From assembly GCF_000012825.1 (NCBI RefSeq), contig NC_009614.1:1054001-1118000 (forward strand): 64,000 bases of DNA, given 5' to 3'. Below are positions 53,418 through 64,000 of this stretch, piece after piece. The position numbers and the translations under genes are program-made. Position 1 is the first letter of the stretch. Each line of letters begins with the position of its first letter. The notes under the pieces were generated by a model. The model had not been told where the DNA came from and did not search any database. It worked only from the letters and a program-made list of their open reading frames with translations. The stretch comes from Phocaeicola vulgatus ATCC 8482 (lineage in GTDB: Bacteria > Bacteroidota > Bacteroidia > Bacteroidales > Bacteroidaceae).

Positions 53418-53449
53418 CAAAGCCCCTGCTTGTGAAAGTCGGGGCTTTG
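53418..53449 (-). promoter_or_regulatory. Second hairpin in the transposase leader
   Basis: CAAAGCCCC at 53418-53426 pairs with GGGGCTTTG at 53441-53449, between the terminal hairpin of the IS and the transposase ATG. It may block read-through or hide the start from impinging rpoC transcripts. Confidence 0.55.
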
Positions 53450-53454
53450 TGCAT

Positions 53455-53487
53455 AAAAAAAGAAGGTGCGCATTTTGACACACCTTC
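53455..53487 (-). terminator. Terminator at the right IS tip, serving rpoBC
   Basis: On the minus strand GAAGGTG ... CACCTTC (53487-53462) is followed by seven T (53461-53455), 24 bp after the rpoC stop. It ends the rpoBC transcript at the entry of the IS. Confidence 0.8.
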
Positions 53488-53510
53488 TTTTACAGTGTAT
53501 GTATTAAAAA

Positions 53511-56500
53511 TTACTCTACCTCACTATAATCGAGTACATTCTTACGATTAGCAAGAATGCGATCATATTCTTCCTTCGAACCAACAATAATCTTTTCGAA
53601 TTCACGCTGACCGGTACCGGCAGGAATCAAGTGACCACAAATCACATTCTCCTTCATACCCTCCAATCTATCAACCTTACCATTGATGGCAGCCTCATTC
53701 AAAACTTTCGTTGTTTCCTGGAATGATGCAGCAGACATGAAACTTGAAGTTCCCAAAGCGGCACGGGTAATACCTTGCAGAATCTGAGTAGATGTAGCAG
53801 GAATAGCATCACGTACTTCAACAGGCTTCAAATCACGACGTTTCAACATACTGTTCTCATCACGCAACTTACGGGCAGTAACAATCTGACCCGGCTGCAA
53901 ATTCTGAGAATCACCAGAGTCAACAACTACTTTCTTGCCCCAAATACGATCGTTTTCTTCCATGAACTCTTGCTTATCCACTACCTGCTGTTCCAAGAAG
54001 CGAGTATCGCCCGGCTCATCGATTTCTACCTTACGCATCATTTGACGAACAATAATCTCAAAGTGTTTGTCGTTAATCTTCACACCCTGCAAACGGTAAA
54101 CGTCTTGCACTTCATTTACGATATATTCCTGTACAGCCGTGGGACCTTTAATGGCCAAAATGTCAGCAGGAGTAATCGCACCGTCAGATAACGGAGTTCC
54201 GGCACGAACGTAGTCATTCTCCTGAACCAATATTTGTTTAGACAGATTCACCAAATACTTTTTCACTTCACCTGTCTTAGATGTGACAATAATTTCACGG
54301 TTACCACGCTTAATCTTACCCATAGTAATTTCACCGTCTATTTCAGAAACGACAGCAGGATTAGATGGGTTACGAGCCTCAAACAGTTCTGTAACACGAG
54401 GAAGACCACCGGTGATATCACCAGCCTTGCCTACAGCACGAGGAATCTTCACAATAATGTCACCAGCTTTCACTGCCTGACCGTTTTCAACCACAACATG
54501 CCCCCCCACGGGTAAGTTATAAGTACGGATCAAATTACCATCCTCGGTTACAATATGGGCAGAAGGTACTTTTGTCTTGTCCTTAGACTCGATAATGATA
54601 ATTTCACGCAAACCGGTAGCTTCATCAGACTCTACCTTATAAGTTACGTTTTCAACCACACTCTCGAATTCAATCTTACCAGTAGCCTCTGTAATAATAA
54701 CAGCGTTGAACGGATCCCACTTAGCAATCAGTTTTCCTTTCTCAACAATATCACCGTCTGCAGCATATAATTTTGAACCATAAGGCACATTATGAGTTGA
54801 CAGGATAATCCCTGTATTCACATCGATAAAGCGGACTTCAGCCAAACGACCGACTACCACTTTCACAGCCTCACCCATTTCATCAACCGTATCTACCGTA
54901 CGCAATTCTTCGAATTCCAAACGTGCATTATTCTTGGCCACAATGCTTGCATTAGCAGCCATATTACCTGCGATACCACCGGCATGGAATGTACGCAATG
55001 TCAACTGTGTACCCGGCTCACCAATAGATTGGGCAGCGATTACGCCGACTGCTTCACCTTTCTGAACCATACGACTGGATGCCAAGTTACGTCCATAACA
55101 CTTAGCACATACCCCTTTCTTAGATTCACAAGTTAATACCGAACGGATTTCAACGCTTTCAATCGGAGAATCCTCGATTTCCTGCGCAATATCCTCTGTA
55201 ATCTCCTCTCCACCGGCTACAATCAGTTTACCAGTAGTAGGATGGACGATATCATGTACAGAAACACGTCCTAGAATACGTTCGTACAAAGTAGCAATAA
55301 CTTCATCGTTATTCTTCAAAGCCGTACAAACCAAACCACGAAGTGTTCCACAGTCTTCTTCATTGATAATCACATCATGCGACACGTCTACCAGACGGCG
55401 GGTCAAGTATCCCGCATCAGCAGTCTTCAACGCTGTATCCGCCAAACCTTTACGAGCACCGTGGGTAGAAATAAAATACTCTAACACAGACAAACCTTCT
55501 TTAAAGTTTGAAAGAATAGGGTTTTCAATAATCTGTGCGCCTTCAGCACCGGCTTTCTGCGGTTTTGCCATCAAACCACGCATACCAGACAACTGACGAA
55601 TCTGCTCTTTAGAACCACGGGCCCCGGAATCAAGCATCATAAATACTGAATTGAAGCCTTGGTCATCATTCTTAATCGTCTTGTAAAGTATATCAGACAG
55701 GTCACTGTTCACGTGAGTCCATGTATCGATAACCTGGTTATAACGTTCATTGTCAGTAATGAAACCCATATTATAGTTCATCATAATCTGTTCCACTTCC
55801 TCATTACCACGTTTTACCAGTTCTTCTTTTTCTTTCGGGATAATAATATCACCCAAGTTGAATGACAGACCACCCTTGAACGCCATATAGTAACCTAAGT
55901 TCTTAATACCATCCAAGAATTCACAAGCACGTGCAACACCGACAGCTTTGATAACATCACTAATGATATCTCGCAAAGACTTTTTGGAAATAATGGTATT
56001 CAAGTACCCCACTTCCGCTGGAACGATTTCATTTACAATCACACGCCCTACGGAGGTTTCTTTCATCATCACATCTACGATTTTGCCATCTTTGTCCAAG
56101 TCCTTCACCACTACGTTGACGATAGCATGAATATCCACTTTACCTTCATTATAAGCAATCAAAGCCTCTTCCGGACCGTAGAAAGTCAAGCCTTCACCTT
56201 TAGCCCCTTTTCTCAGCTTGGTAATATAATACAAACCAAGTACCATATCCTGTGCAGGCACAGTAATAGGAGCACCATTAGCAGGATTCAGAATGTTATG
56301 AGCTTGAAGCATCAACATCTGTGCTTCCAGAATCGCATCATTACTCAAAGGCAAGTGAACCGCCATCTGGTCACCATCGAAGTCGGCATTGAACGCTGTA
56401 CAAGCCAACGGGTGCAACTGAATAGCTTTACCTTCAATCATATGCGGTTGGAAAGCCTGAATACCCAAACGGTGCAGAGTCGGCGCACGGTTCAGCAATA

Positions 56501-57797
56501 CAGGATGACCTTTCATGACATGTTCCAAGATATCCCAGATCACAGGCTCCTTGCGGTCTACAATCTTCTTTGCAGATTTTACAGTCTTCACAATACCACG
56601 TTCAATCAACTTACGGATGATAAACGGCTTGTAAAGCTCTGCAGCCATCAGTTTAGGAATACCACATTCACCCATCTTCAATTCAGGACCAACAACGATA
56701 ACCGAACGAGCAGAGTAGTCAACACGCTTACCCAGCAAGTTCTGACGGAAACGTCCTTGCTTACCCTTCAAGCTATCGGACAGTGATTTCAATGGACGAT
56801 TAGCGTCAGTCTTCACTGCACTTGATTTACGTGAGTTATCGAACAAGGAATCGACAGCCTCCTGCAACATACGTTTTTCGTTACGCAAAATCACTTCGGG
56901 AGCCTTGATTTCAATCAGTCGCTTCAAACGGTTGTTACGGATAATCACACGACGATACAAGTCATTCAAGTCAGAGGTAGCGAAACGGCCACCATCCAAC
57001 GGAACCAATGGACGCAGTTCAGGAGGAATAACCGGCACAATACGTACAATCATCCATTCAGGTTTATTACGTCCGCGAGATGCACGGAACGATTCAACTA
57101 CCTGCAGACGCTTCAAAGCCTCGTTCTTACGTTGCTGCGAAGAATCATTACTTGCTTTATGACGTAATTCATAAGATAAAGCATCCAAATCCAAAGTTGA
57201 GAGCAGATCATAAATGGCTTCTGCTCCCATCTTAGCTATAAACTTATTCGGATCTGTATCTTCCAAATATTGGTTTTCTTTAGGAAGTGTATCCAAGATA
57301 TCCAAATACTCTTCTTCAGAAAGCAAATCATATTTATTAATGCCATCTTCAGCCTTCACACCCGGCTGGATAACCACATAACGTTCATAATATACAATAG
57401 CGTCTAGTTTCTTTGTAGGCAGCCCCAACAAATAACCGATCTTGTTCGGCAATGAACGAAAATACCAGATATGCGCTACAGGCACAACTAACTGAATATG
57501 TCCCATACGTTCACGACGGACCTTCTTTTCAGTCACTTCAACGCCACATCGGTCACAAACAATACCTTTATAACGGATACGTTTGTACTTACCGCAATGA
57601 CATTCGTAATCTTTCACCGGACCGAAAATACGCTCGCAGAACAAACCATCACGTTCCGGTTTGTAGGTACGGTAGTTGATCGTTTCAGGCTTCAACACCT
57701 CACCGCTCGAATTCTCAAGGATTTCTTCGGGTGAAGCCAAGCCAATTGAGATTTTCGAGAAATTACTCTTTATCTTAGTTTCTTTTCTAAAAGCCAT
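53511..57797 (-). CDS. rpoC: RNA polymerase beta' subunit
   Basis: 1428 residues. N-terminal zinc ribbon [20 protein letters not shown] near residues 66-87, catalytic [12 protein letters not shown] near 470 with the three magnesium Asp residues, second zinc site [16 protein letters not shown], the trigger-loop region [16 protein letters not shown] and the end [23 protein letters not shown]. Length is in the Bacteroidetes range. Thirty-eight bp after rpoB; an IS1182-type element starts 20 bp after its stop. Confidence 0.98.
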   Translation of the reverse strand: MAFRKETKIKSNFSKISIGLASPEEILENSSGEVLKPETINYRTYKPERDGLFCERIFGPVKDYECHCGKYKRIRYKGIVCDRCGVEVTEKKVRRERMGHIQLVVPVAHIWYFRSLPNKIGYLLGLPTKKLDAIVYYERYVVIQPGVKAEDGINKYDLLSEEEYLDILDTLPKENQYLEDTDPNKFIAKMGAEAIYDLLSTLDLDALSYELRHKASNDSSQQRKNEALKRLQVVESFRASRGRNKPEWMIVRIVPVIPPELRPLVPLDGGRFATSDLNDLYRRVIIRNNRLKRLIEIKAPEVILRNEKRMLQEAVDSLFDNSRKSSAVKTDANRPLKSLSDSLKGKQGRFRQNLLGKRVDYSARSVIVVGPELKMGECGIPKLMAAELYKPFIIRKLIERGIVKTVKSAKKIVDRKEPVIWDILEHVMKGHPVLLNRAPTLHRLGIQAFQPHMIEGKAIQLHPLACTAFNADFDGDQMAVHLPLSNDAILEAQMLMLQAHNILNPANGAPITVPAQDMVLGLYYITKLRKGAKGEGLTFYGPEEALIAYNEGKVDIHAIVNVVVKDLDKDGKIVDVMMKETSVGRVIVNEIVPAEVGYLNTIISKKSLRDIISDVIKAVGVARACEFLDGIKNLGYYMAFKGGLSFNLGDIIIPKEKEELVKRGNEEVEQIMMNYNMGFITDNERYNQVIDTWTHVNSDLSDILYKTIKNDDQGFNSVFMMLDSGARGSKEQIRQLSGMRGLMAKPQKAGAEGAQIIENPILSNFKEGLSVLEYFISTHGARKGLADTALKTADAGYLTRRLVDVSHDVIINEEDCGTLRGLVCTALKNNDEVIATLYERILGRVSVHDIVHPTTGKLIVAGGEEITEDIAQEIEDSPIESVEIRSVLTCESKKGVCAKCYGRNLASSRMVQKGEAVGVIAAQSIGEPGTQLTLRTFHAGGIAGNMAANASIVAKNNARLEFEELRTVDTVDEMGEAVKVVVGRLAEVRFIDVNTGIILSTHNVPYGSKLYAADGDIVEKGKLIAKWDPFNAVIITEATGKIEFESVVENVTYKVESDEATGLREIIIIESKDKTKVPSAHIVTEDGNLIRTYNLPVGGHVVVENGQAVKAGDIIVKIPRAVGKAGDITGGLPRVTELFEARNPSNPAVVSEIDGEITMGKIKRGNREIIVTSKTGEVKKYLVNLSKQILVQENDYVRAGTPLSDGAITPADILAIKGPTAVQEYIVNEVQDVYRLQGVKINDKHFEIIVRQMMRKVEIDEPGDTRFLEQQVVDKQEFMEENDRIWGKKVVVDSGDSQNLQPGQIVTARKLRDENSMLKRRDLKPVEVRDAIPATSTQILQGITRAALGTSSFMSAASFQETTKVLNEAAINGKVDRLEGMKENVICGHLIPAGTGQREFEKIIVGSKEEYDRILANRKNVLDYSEVE

Positions 57798-57835
57798 ACT
57801 TCCTTATTTATAATGTAAAGAGTTATATTTTTTTA

Positions 57836-60800
57836 TTATTCAAGGTTGATACTCAAGCCAAGACCTCTCAGTTCGTGTAACAATACATTCAGAGATTCGG
57901 GGATACCCGGAGTTGGCATAGGTTCACCTTTCACAATAGCTTCGTAAGCCTTTGAGCGTCCTACAACGTCATCAGACTTAATGGTCAGGATTTCCTGTAA
58001 GATATGTGCTGCGCCGAATGCTTCAAGCGCCCAAACTTCCATTTCTCCGAAACGCTGACCACCGAACTGTGCCTTACCACCAAGCGGCTGCTGAGTAATA
58101 AGGGAGTACGGACCGATAGAACGGGCATGCATCTTATCTTCAACCATGTGCCCTAGTTTCAACATATAAGTTACACCCACTGTTGCAGGTTGGTCAAAGC
58201 GTTCGCCTGTACCACCATCACAAAGATAAGTCTTACAATAACGAGGCAATCCAGCTTTATCTGTCCATTCATTTAAATCATCCATAGAAGCACCGTCAAA
58301 AATAGGAGTAGCAAATTTCACACCCAACTCTTTTCCGGCACGACCTAATACGGCTTCGAAAATCTGACCAATATTCATACGAGAAGGCACACCCAACGGA
58401 TTCAATACGATATCTACTGGAGTACCATCTGCTAAGAACGGCATATCTTCCTGACGAACCACACGAGAAACAATACCCTTGTTACCGTGACGTCCCGCCA
58501 TCTTATCACCTACACCAATCTTACGCTTCTTGGCAATATAAACCTTAGCCATCTGAATAATGCCCGCAGGAAGTTCATCACCGATAGTGATAGCAAACTT
58601 CTTACGCTTTAATTCAGCATCCAATTCTTTATATTTCTTCAAATAATTCATCACCAAGTCACGAATCATGTCATTCTTATGAGCATCAGCTGTCCACTTG
58701 CTCAACTGGATAATAGTATAATCCAATGATTCCAAATCGCGTTTGGTGAACTTCGCCCCCTTGGCAATAACTTCCGTTCCCAAATAATCTTTCACTCCTT
58801 GGGAAACCTTACCATTAGTCAAAACCAATAGTTTCTCAATCAAGATATCTTTCAGTTTTGCTGCCTTTTCTTCGAATTCATCATTCAGTTTAGGCAGAAT
58901 AGCCTTATCGGCATTCTTCTCACTTCTGCTCTTGATAACACGTGAGAACAACTTCTTGTCAATAACGACACCACGTAATGACGGAGAAGCTTTCAATGAA
59001 GCATCCTTCACATCACCTGCCTTATCACCGAAAATAGCACGAAGCAATTTTTCTTCCGGAGAAGGATCTGATTCACCTTTCGGAGTAATCTTACCAATCA
59101 GGATATCACCCGGTTCGATACGTGCACCTACACGTACAATACCGTTTTCATCCAAATCTTTAGTAGCTTCTTCACTCACGTTAGGAATATCAGAAGTTAA
59201 TTCTTCCATACCGCGTTTCGTTTCGCGGACCTCCAAAATATATTCATCAACGTGTACAGAAGTCAGCAAGTCCTCACGTACAACGCGTTCATTCAATACA
59301 ATAGCATCCTCGTAGTTATAACCTTTCCAAGGCATATAAGCCACCAACAGGTTTTTACCCAATGCAAGCTCACCACCCTGAGTTGAATATCCTTCAGTCA
59401 GGATATCACCCTTCTTCACACGCTGTCCTTTATCACAAGTAGGACGGAGGTCAATGGTCATGCTCTGATTAGTCTTACGGAATTTAGGAATTCTGTATTC
59501 CTTCAAAGCAGGTTCAAAGCTTACAAATTCTTCATCTTCATTTCTGTCATACAAGATACGAATAGTTGTTGCATCGACATATTCTACAACACCATCACCC
59601 TCTGCTGCAATCTGAGTACGAGAGTCTTCAACCAACTGTTTTTCAATACCTGTACCTACAATAGGAGCCTCTGTACGCAACAAAGGAACTGCCTGGCGCA
59701 TCATGTTTGATCCCATCAATGCACGGTTAGCATCGTCATGTTCCAAGAACGGAATCAAAGAAGCAGCGATAGAAGCAATCTGCTGTGGAGAAACATCCAT
59801 CAACTCTACCTGGTCAGGAGTAACAACAGGATAATCAGCATCACGACGAGCTTTTACTTTCTCACGAACAAATTTGCCTTCATCATCCAATGGAGCATTA
59901 CCCTGAGCGATTATCTTATCCTCTTCCTCTTCGGCTGTCAGATATTCAATACCTTCATCAGATATATCCACCTTACCATCAGCTACTTTACGATAAGGAG
60001 TTGAAATAAAGCCAAGCTCATTAATCTTAGCATACACACACAAAGAAGAAATCAAACCGATATTCGGACCTTCAGGAGTTTCAATCGGACACAAACGACC
60101 ATAATGAGTATAGTGTACGTCACGAACCTCAAAACCAGCACGTTCACGTGACAGACCACCAGGTCCTAACGCTGACAAACGACGCTTGTGAGTGATTTCA
60201 GCCAATGGATTAGTTTGATCCATGAACTGCGACAAAGCATTTGTTCCAAAGAATGAATTGATAACAGAAGAAATAGTCTTCGCATTAATCAAATCAATCG
60301 GAGTAAACACTTCATTGTCACGCACATTCATACGCTCACGGATGGTACGAGACATACGTGCCAGACCAATCGCAAATTGATTGGACAACTGTTCTCCTAC
60401 AGTACGTACACGACGGTTACTCAAGTGGTCAATATCATCAACATCCGCTTTAGAGTTAATCAGCTCAATCAGATACTTAATGATTTCAATAATATCTTGT
60501 TTTGTCAATACCTTCACATCCATGTCCGTAGTCAGTCCCAACTTTTTGTTGATTCTGTAACGTCCTACCTCGCCAAGGTCATATCTTTTTTCAGAGAAGA
60601 ACAGGTTATTGATAACCTCACGAGCACTGGCATCATCAGCCGGATCTGCATTACGCAACTGACGGTAAATGTAAAGTACAGCCTCTTTTTCAGAGTTGCT
60701 CGGGTCTTTCTGAAGGGTATTAAATATAATAGAGTAGTCGGATGAATTCGCTTCTTCCTTGTGAACAAGGATATTCTGAACGCCTGAGTCTATAATTTCA

Positions 60801-61648
60801 TCGATATGATCCTCTTCAATCACAGTTTCACGGTCGATAATAACCTCATTACGTTCAATAGAAACAACTTCACCTGTGTCTTCATCTACGAAATCTTCTG
60901 TCCATGTTTTTAAAACACGAGCAGCGAGTTTTCTTCCTACGACTTTCTTCAAGTTAGTCTTATTAACCTTAACGTCTTCAGCCAAATTGAAGATTTCGAG
61001 GATATCTTTATCATTTTCAAAACCTACAGCTCTTAACAGAGTAGTAACAGGCAATTTCTTTTTACGGTCGATATACGCATACATTACATTGTTAATATCT
61101 GTAGCGAATTCGATCCATGAACCTTTGAATGGAATAATACGGGCAGAGTACAATTTAGTACCGTTAGCATGTACGCTCTGACCAAAGAACACGCCCGGAG
61201 AACGGTGCAACTGAGAAACAACTACACGCTCAGCACCATTAATAACAAAAGTTCCTTTCGGAGTCATATACGGAATAGGACCCAGATAAACATCCTGAAT
61301 AACCGTATCGAAATCTTCATGATCAGGATCAGTACAATACAACTTCAGTTTTGCTTTCAAAGGCACGCTGTATGTGAGCCCGCGCTCCAAACACTCGTCT
61401 ATTGAATAGTGAGGCGGATCAATGTAATAGTCCAAGAATTCAAGGACAAAGTTATTACGAGTGTCAGCAATAGGGAAGTTTTCAGCGAACACCTTATACA
61501 GCCCGTCATTCTTACGCTTTTCGGGCGGGGTATCCAACTGTAAAAAGTCTTGGAATGACTTCAATTGCACTTCCAAGAAATCCGGATACTTCATCGGATT
61601 CTTGATGGAAGCAAAATTAACTCTTTGATTTTCAGTATTTGAAGACAT
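57836..61648 (-). CDS. rpoB: RNA polymerase beta subunit
   Basis: 1270 residues. Rifampicin-binding region near 465-500 reads [19 protein letters not shown] and LSALGPGGL, with the residues most often changed in resistant mutants (Gln, Asp, His, Ser) in their sensitive state. Further motifs: [32 protein letters not shown] and the C-terminal [18 protein letters not shown]. Preceded by a 102-bp gap from rplL that contains a strong hairpin with T-run. Forms the catalytic core with RpoC. Confidence 0.98.
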   Translation of the reverse strand: MSSNTENQRVNFASIKNPMKYPDFLEVQLKSFQDFLQLDTPPEKRKNDGLYKVFAENFPIADTRNNFVLEFLDYYIDPPHYSIDECLERGLTYSVPLKAKLKLYCTDPDHEDFDTVIQDVYLGPIPYMTPKGTFVINGAERVVVSQLHRSPGVFFGQSVHANGTKLYSARIIPFKGSWIEFATDINNVMYAYIDRKKKLPVTTLLRAVGFENDKDILEIFNLAEDVKVNKTNLKKVVGRKLAARVLKTWTEDFVDEDTGEVVSIERNEVIIDRETVIEEDHIDEIIDSGVQNILVHKEEANSSDYSIIFNTLQKDPSNSEKEAVLYIYRQLRNADPADDASAREVINNLFFSEKRYDLGEVGRYRINKKLGLTTDMDVKVLTKQDIIEIIKYLIELINSKADVDDIDHLSNRRVRTVGEQLSNQFAIGLARMSRTIRERMNVRDNEVFTPIDLINAKTISSVINSFFGTNALSQFMDQTNPLAEITHKRRLSALGPGGLSRERAGFEVRDVHYTHYGRLCPIETPEGPNIGLISSLCVYAKINELGFISTPYRKVADGKVDISDEGIEYLTAEEEEDKIIAQGNAPLDDEGKFVREKVKARRDADYPVVTPDQVELMDVSPQQIASIAASLIPFLEHDDANRALMGSNMMRQAVPLLRTEAPIVGTGIEKQLVEDSRTQIAAEGDGVVEYVDATTIRILYDRNEDEEFVSFEPALKEYRIPKFRKTNQSMTIDLRPTCDKGQRVKKGDILTEGYSTQGGELALGKNLLVAYMPWKGYNYEDAIVLNERVVREDLLTSVHVDEYILEVRETKRGMEELTSDIPNVSEEATKDLDENGIVRVGARIEPGDILIGKITPKGESDPSPEEKLLRAIFGDKAGDVKDASLKASPSLRGVVIDKKLFSRVIKSRSEKNADKAILPKLNDEFEEKAAKLKDILIEKLLVLTNGKVSQGVKDYLGTEVIAKGAKFTKRDLESLDYTIIQLSKWTADAHKNDMIRDLVMNYLKKYKELDAELKRKKFAITIGDELPAGIIQMAKVYIAKKRKIGVGDKMAGRHGNKGIVSRVVRQEDMPFLADGTPVDIVLNPLGVPSRMNIGQIFEAVLGRAGKELGVKFATPIFDGASMDDLNEWTDKAGLPRYCKTYLCDGGTGERFDQPATVGVTYMLKLGHMVEDKMHARSIGPYSLITQQPLGGKAQFGGQRFGEMEVWALEAFGAAHILQEILTIKSDDVVGRSKAYEAIVKGEPMPTPGIPESLNVLLHELRGLGLSINLE

Positions 61649-61686
61649 TTGTTAATATTTTGTAGAACTTAATAATAATATAGACA

Positions 61687-61725
61687 CAAAAAGGTTAAGA
61701 ATCCTCTACCAGAGGATTCCTAACC
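61687..61725 (-). terminator. Attenuator-like terminator between rplL and rpoB
   Basis: On the minus strand a 15-bp stem with one mismatch (61725-61711 with 61707-61693), 3-nt loop and a run of T at 61692-61688, 26 bp after the rplL stop. It should release part of the transcripts so that more L7/L12 than RNA polymerase is made. Confidence 0.85.
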
Positions 61726-61750
61726 GTATTACCTGATACTCAGGCTAATA

Positions 61751-62125
61751 TTATTTAAGCTCAACTTCAGCTCCAGCTTCTTCCAAAGTTTTCTTCAGTG
61801 ATTCAGCTTCGTCTTTAGCCAAGCCTTCTTTTACTGTGCTAGGAGCACCGTCTACCATGTCTTTAGCTTCTTTCAAGCCAAGACCACATGCTTCTTTAAC
61901 GGCTTTAACAACCTGCAATTTTGCAGCACCAGCGCTCTTCAAAACTACATCAAAAGATGTTTTTTCTTCAGCAGCAGCTGCACCAGCAGCAGGACCAGCA
62001 GCAACAGCTACAGCTGCAGCAGCAGGTTCAATACCGTATTCTTCTTTAAGGATAGTTGCAAGTTCATTAACTTCTTTTACTGTCAAGTTAACTAATTGTT
62101 CTGCAAAAGCTTTCAAATCTGCCAT
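61751..62125 (-). CDS. rplL: 50S ribosomal protein L7/L12
   Basis: 124 residues, stalk protein present in several copies per ribosome. N-terminal dimer domain ([20 protein letters not shown]), an alanine-rich hinge at about 34-55 and the C-terminal factor-binding domain ([44 protein letters not shown]). Forty-six bp after rplJ. Confidence 0.97.
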   Translation of the reverse strand: MADLKAFAEQLVNLTVKEVNELATILKEEYGIEPAAAAVAVAAGPAAGAAAAEEKTSFDVVLKSAGAAKLQVVKAVKEACGLGLKEAKDMVDGAPSTVKEGLAKDEAESLKKTLEEAGAEVELK

Positions 62126-62171
62126 TTTTGTATGATTTTAATTGTTTGTTACTAATTGATTATAAAATTGA

Positions 62172-62690
62172 TTATTCGGCACGTTCGCCCAGAGTCTTAA
62201 GAACTCCATGAATGGTGTTACCACCTGATTGAAGAGCAGAAATAACATTTTTCGCCGGTGATTGCAGCAATGCAATAATATCAGCAATAACTTCATTCTT
62301 ACTCTTAATGTTGCAAAGAGCATCCAGTTGATTAGCACCTACATAGAAACCTTCTTCAGCATAAGCTGCTTTCAATGCAGGAATTTCCTCTTTGTATTCT
62401 TTCAACAACTTTGCAGGAGCGTTAGCTACTTCGCTAAACATTACTGAAGTTGTACCTTTTAAAGAATCGAACAACGGAGAGAAATCAACACCTTCCATGC
62501 TCATCAGAGCTTTGTGAAGCAAAGAATTCTTCACAACAACCAGCTTAATACCTGCTTTGAAACATTTTCTTCTCAGTTCACTTGTCTTAGCTGCATCCAT
62601 AGCAGTTGTGTCAACCAAATAGAAATGTCCGTATTGCTTAACGGTTTCAGCCAACTGACCAATAATAACGCCTTTATCTTCCTTTCTCAT
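62172..62690 (-). CDS. rplJ: 50S ribosomal protein L10
   Basis: 172 residues of uL10, the stalk base that anchors L7/L12 dimers: MRKEDKGVIIGQLAETVKQY, VDTTAMDAAKTSELRRKCFKAGIKLVVVKNSLL, and the C-terminal helix NVISALQSGGNTIHGVLKTL. A strong GGAGG Shine-Dalgarno lies at 62695-62699. The gap to rplA is only 15 bp, so the L10 leader used for autoregulation in E. coli has no room here. Confidence 0.97.
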   Translation of the reverse strand: MRKEDKGVIIGQLAETVKQYGHFYLVDTTAMDAAKTSELRRKCFKAGIKLVVVKNSLLHKALMSMEGVDFSPLFDSLKGTTSVMFSEVANAPAKLLKEYKEEIPALKAAYAEEGFYVGANQLDALCNIKSKNEVIADIIALLQSPAKNVISALQSGGNTIHGVLKTLGERAE

Positions 62691-62705
62691 GATTCCTCCT
62701 TATTG

Positions 62706-63404
62706 TTAGTTTTCTTCTACAGTTTTGGGATCAATCTTGATACCCTTACTCATAGTACTTGAAAGATAAATACTCTTAATATAAGTACCCTTAGCTGAAC
62801 TTGGTTTCAATTTAATGATAGTAGCGATAAATTCTTTCGCATTATCACGAATCTGATCTGCAGTGAAAGAAACCTTGCCAATTGAAGTATGAACGATACC
62901 GCTCTTATCAACCTTAAAGTCAATCTTACCTTGCTTAACTTCCTTAACAGCCTTAGCTACATCCATAGTTACAGTACCACTCTTCGGATTCGGCATTAAT
63001 CCACGAGGACCAAGAACACGACCCAAAGCACCGATCTTACCCATGATAGACGGCATTGTAATGATTACATCAATATCAGTCCATCCACCTTTGATCTTTT
63101 CAATATATTCATCAAGACCAACATAGTCAGCACCAGCTTCTTTTGCAGCAGCTTCAGCATCAGGTGTACACAGAACCAAAACACGCACTTGCTTACCTGT
63201 TCCGTGAGGCAATGAAACTACACCACGAACCATCTGGTTAGCTTTACGAGGGTCTACACCTAAACGTACGTCAATATCTAATGAAGCATCAAACTTAGAA
63301 AAAGTAATATCTTTAACTAACTGTGCAGCTTCTTTCAGTGAGTATGCTTTCCCTGCTTCAATTTTTTCTGCAGCCAACTTTTGATTTTTTGTCAGTTTAC
63401 CCAT
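62706..63404 (-). CDS. rplA: 50S ribosomal protein L1
   Basis: 232 residues of uL1 forming the mobile L1 stalk at the E site: [67 protein letters not shown] and [22 protein letters not shown]. In many bacteria it represses its own operon. Fifteen bp after rplK. Confidence 0.97.
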   Translation of the reverse strand: MGKLTKNQKLAAEKIEAGKAYSLKEAAQLVKDITFSKFDASLDIDVRLGVDPRKANQMVRGVVSLPHGTGKQVRVLVLCTPDAEAAAKEAGADYVGLDEYIEKIKGGWTDIDVIITMPSIMGKIGALGRVLGPRGLMPNPKSGTVTMDVAKAVKEVKQGKIDFKVDKSGIVHTSIGKVSFTADQIRDNAKEFIATIIKLKPSSAKGTYIKSIYLSSTMSKGIKIDPKTVEEN

Positions 63405-63419
63405 TATAATTGAAGTTTA

Positions 63420-63863
63420 TTAGTTATTACCCGGGAATTCCCCTTTTACAGCGATACCCATACTTCTAGCTGTACCAGCTACCATAGTCATAGCAGACTC
63501 GATAGTGAAGCAGTTCAAGTCAACCATTTTGTCCTGAGCAATCGTACGAACTTGTTCCCAAGTAATTTCGGCAACCTTCTTACGGTTAGGCTCAGCAGAA
63601 CCACTCTTAATCTTAGCCAATTCAAGCAATTGAATAGCTACGGGAGGAGTCTTGATAACAAAATCAAAAGACTTATCTGCGTAGTAGGTAATGATTACAG
63701 GTAAAATCTTACCTGCCTTGTCCTGGGTTCTGGCATTGAATTGCTTGCAAAATTCCATGATATTAATACCCTTAGAACCCAAAGCAGGTCCAACGGGAGG
63801 TGATGGATTTGCAGCGCCTCCTTTAATCTGTAATTTGATTAGTCCAGCAACTTCTTTAGCCAT
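63420..63863 (-). CDS. rplK: 50S ribosomal protein L11
   Basis: 147 residues of uL11 at the GTPase-associated centre: [37 protein letters not shown] with the thiostrepton-region PPVGPALG prolines, and the C-terminal [12 protein letters not shown]. Needed for stringent-response activation in other bacteria. Gap of 60 bp from nusG. Confidence 0.97.
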   Translation of the reverse strand: MAKEVAGLIKLQIKGGAANPSPPVGPALGSKGINIMEFCKQFNARTQDKAGKILPVIITYYADKSFDFVIKTPPVAIQLLELAKIKSGSAEPNRKKVAEITWEQVRTIAQDKMVDLNCFTIESAMTMVAGTARSMGIAVKGEFPGNN

Positions 63864-63923
63864 TTTGTTTCTAATTTTTATATATTAATTATAGCGAAAG
63901 TCCAATGCACGTAACAGAATGCA

Positions 63924-64000
63924 TTATTCTTTCTCGACATCCATAAAGCCAAGTTCCAGCGGAGTTTTACGTCCGAAGATCTTAACCATAACCTTCAACT
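63924..64000 (-). CDS. nusG: Transcription factor NusG, 3' end only (cut by window edge)
   Basis: The last 25 codons are in the window: KVMVKIFGRKTPLELGFMDVEKE and a TAA at 63924-63926. This is the end of the NusG KOW domain. NusG precedes rplK in most bacteria (secE-nusG-rplK), which supports the call. The start and N-terminal domain lie beyond the right edge. Confidence 0.9.
   Translation of the reverse strand, partial: LKVMVKIFGRKTPLELGFMDVEKE

Larger units (their letters stand above)
51647..53490 (-). mobile_element. IS1182-family insertion sequence, about 1.84 kb
   Basis: One transposase gene between inverted ends AAAGAAGGTGTGTC. Each end also continues to a complete hairpin (51650-51680 and 53462-53487). 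No target duplication was visible by eye. The element lies between the rpoC stop (20 bp away) and the DUF3467 promoter. Confidence 0.85.

Noticed and set aside
57836-61648. Rifampicin-resistance change in RpoB
   Set aside because: The binding-region residues (Gln, Asp, His, Arg, Ser) are those of sensitive enzymes.

Overview
The window is chromosomal DNA of a member of the Bacteroidales, most likely Bacteroides or Phocaeicola (the P. vulgatus/dorei type is a guess from gene content). The evidence is a SusC/SusD pair, two family GH92 alpha-mannosidases, many lipoprotein signals, Bacteroides-type -7 promoter boxes (TAnnTTTG), ISL3/ISAon1-like and IS1182-like insertion sequences, and a very long ribosomal protein cluster. 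No rRNA, tRNA or CRISPR array was seen.

Layout. 1-4.7 kb: leftward glycan unit with two GH92 mannosidases and the start of a lipoprotein gene cut by the window edge. 5-11.4 kb: a 1155-residue superfamily 1 helicase with a phospholipase D-like C-terminus, a DUF418 membrane protein, an acyltransferase remnant, and an AAA/DUF4143 ATPase behind a pair of palindromes. 11.6-13.5 kb: an iron alcohol dehydrogenase coupled to a creatininase-family amidohydrolase. 13.8-19.2 kb: a SusC/SusD operon whose only recognisable promoter lies in a 277-bp segment bounded by perfect 17-bp inverted repeats and points away from susC, as expected of a phase-variable operon in the OFF state. 19.2-23.9 kb: a small cysteine-containing exported peptide, a DUF4221-like lipoprotein and a CxxC/DUF1573 lipoprotein, flanked by 83-bp direct copies of a thioesterase 3' end; the other end of the same thioesterase gene is broken by an IS with an 8-bp target duplication. 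23.9-28.2 kb: O-acetylhomoserine sulfhydrylase, a short-chain dehydrogenase, and an overlapping DUF4252 / ECF sigma / anti-sigma / DUF4252 operon with its own ECF-type promoter. 28.3-32.5 kb: tandem 21-22 nt hairpin repeats, a glycine-zipper lipoprotein, a membrane MutS-like ATPase and two unknown genes.

32.8-64 kb is housekeeping, all leftward: nusG (partial), rplKAJL, rpoBC, an IS1182-type element, a DUF3467 gene, then rpsL-rpsG-fusA followed by the S10, spc and alpha operons merged in a run ending with rplQ and a strong terminator. A perfect terminator-like hairpin sits between rplL and rpoB. The IS1182-type element lies 20 bp after rpoC and carries inward-facing terminators at both tips.

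Most promising for follow-up are the invertible promoter in front of susC, the peptide/lipoprotein/CxxC cassette caught between thioesterase fragments, the palindrome-controlled ATPase, the helicase-PLD protein and the tandem hairpin repeats. Statements about function come from family motifs read by eye; no database search was possible.
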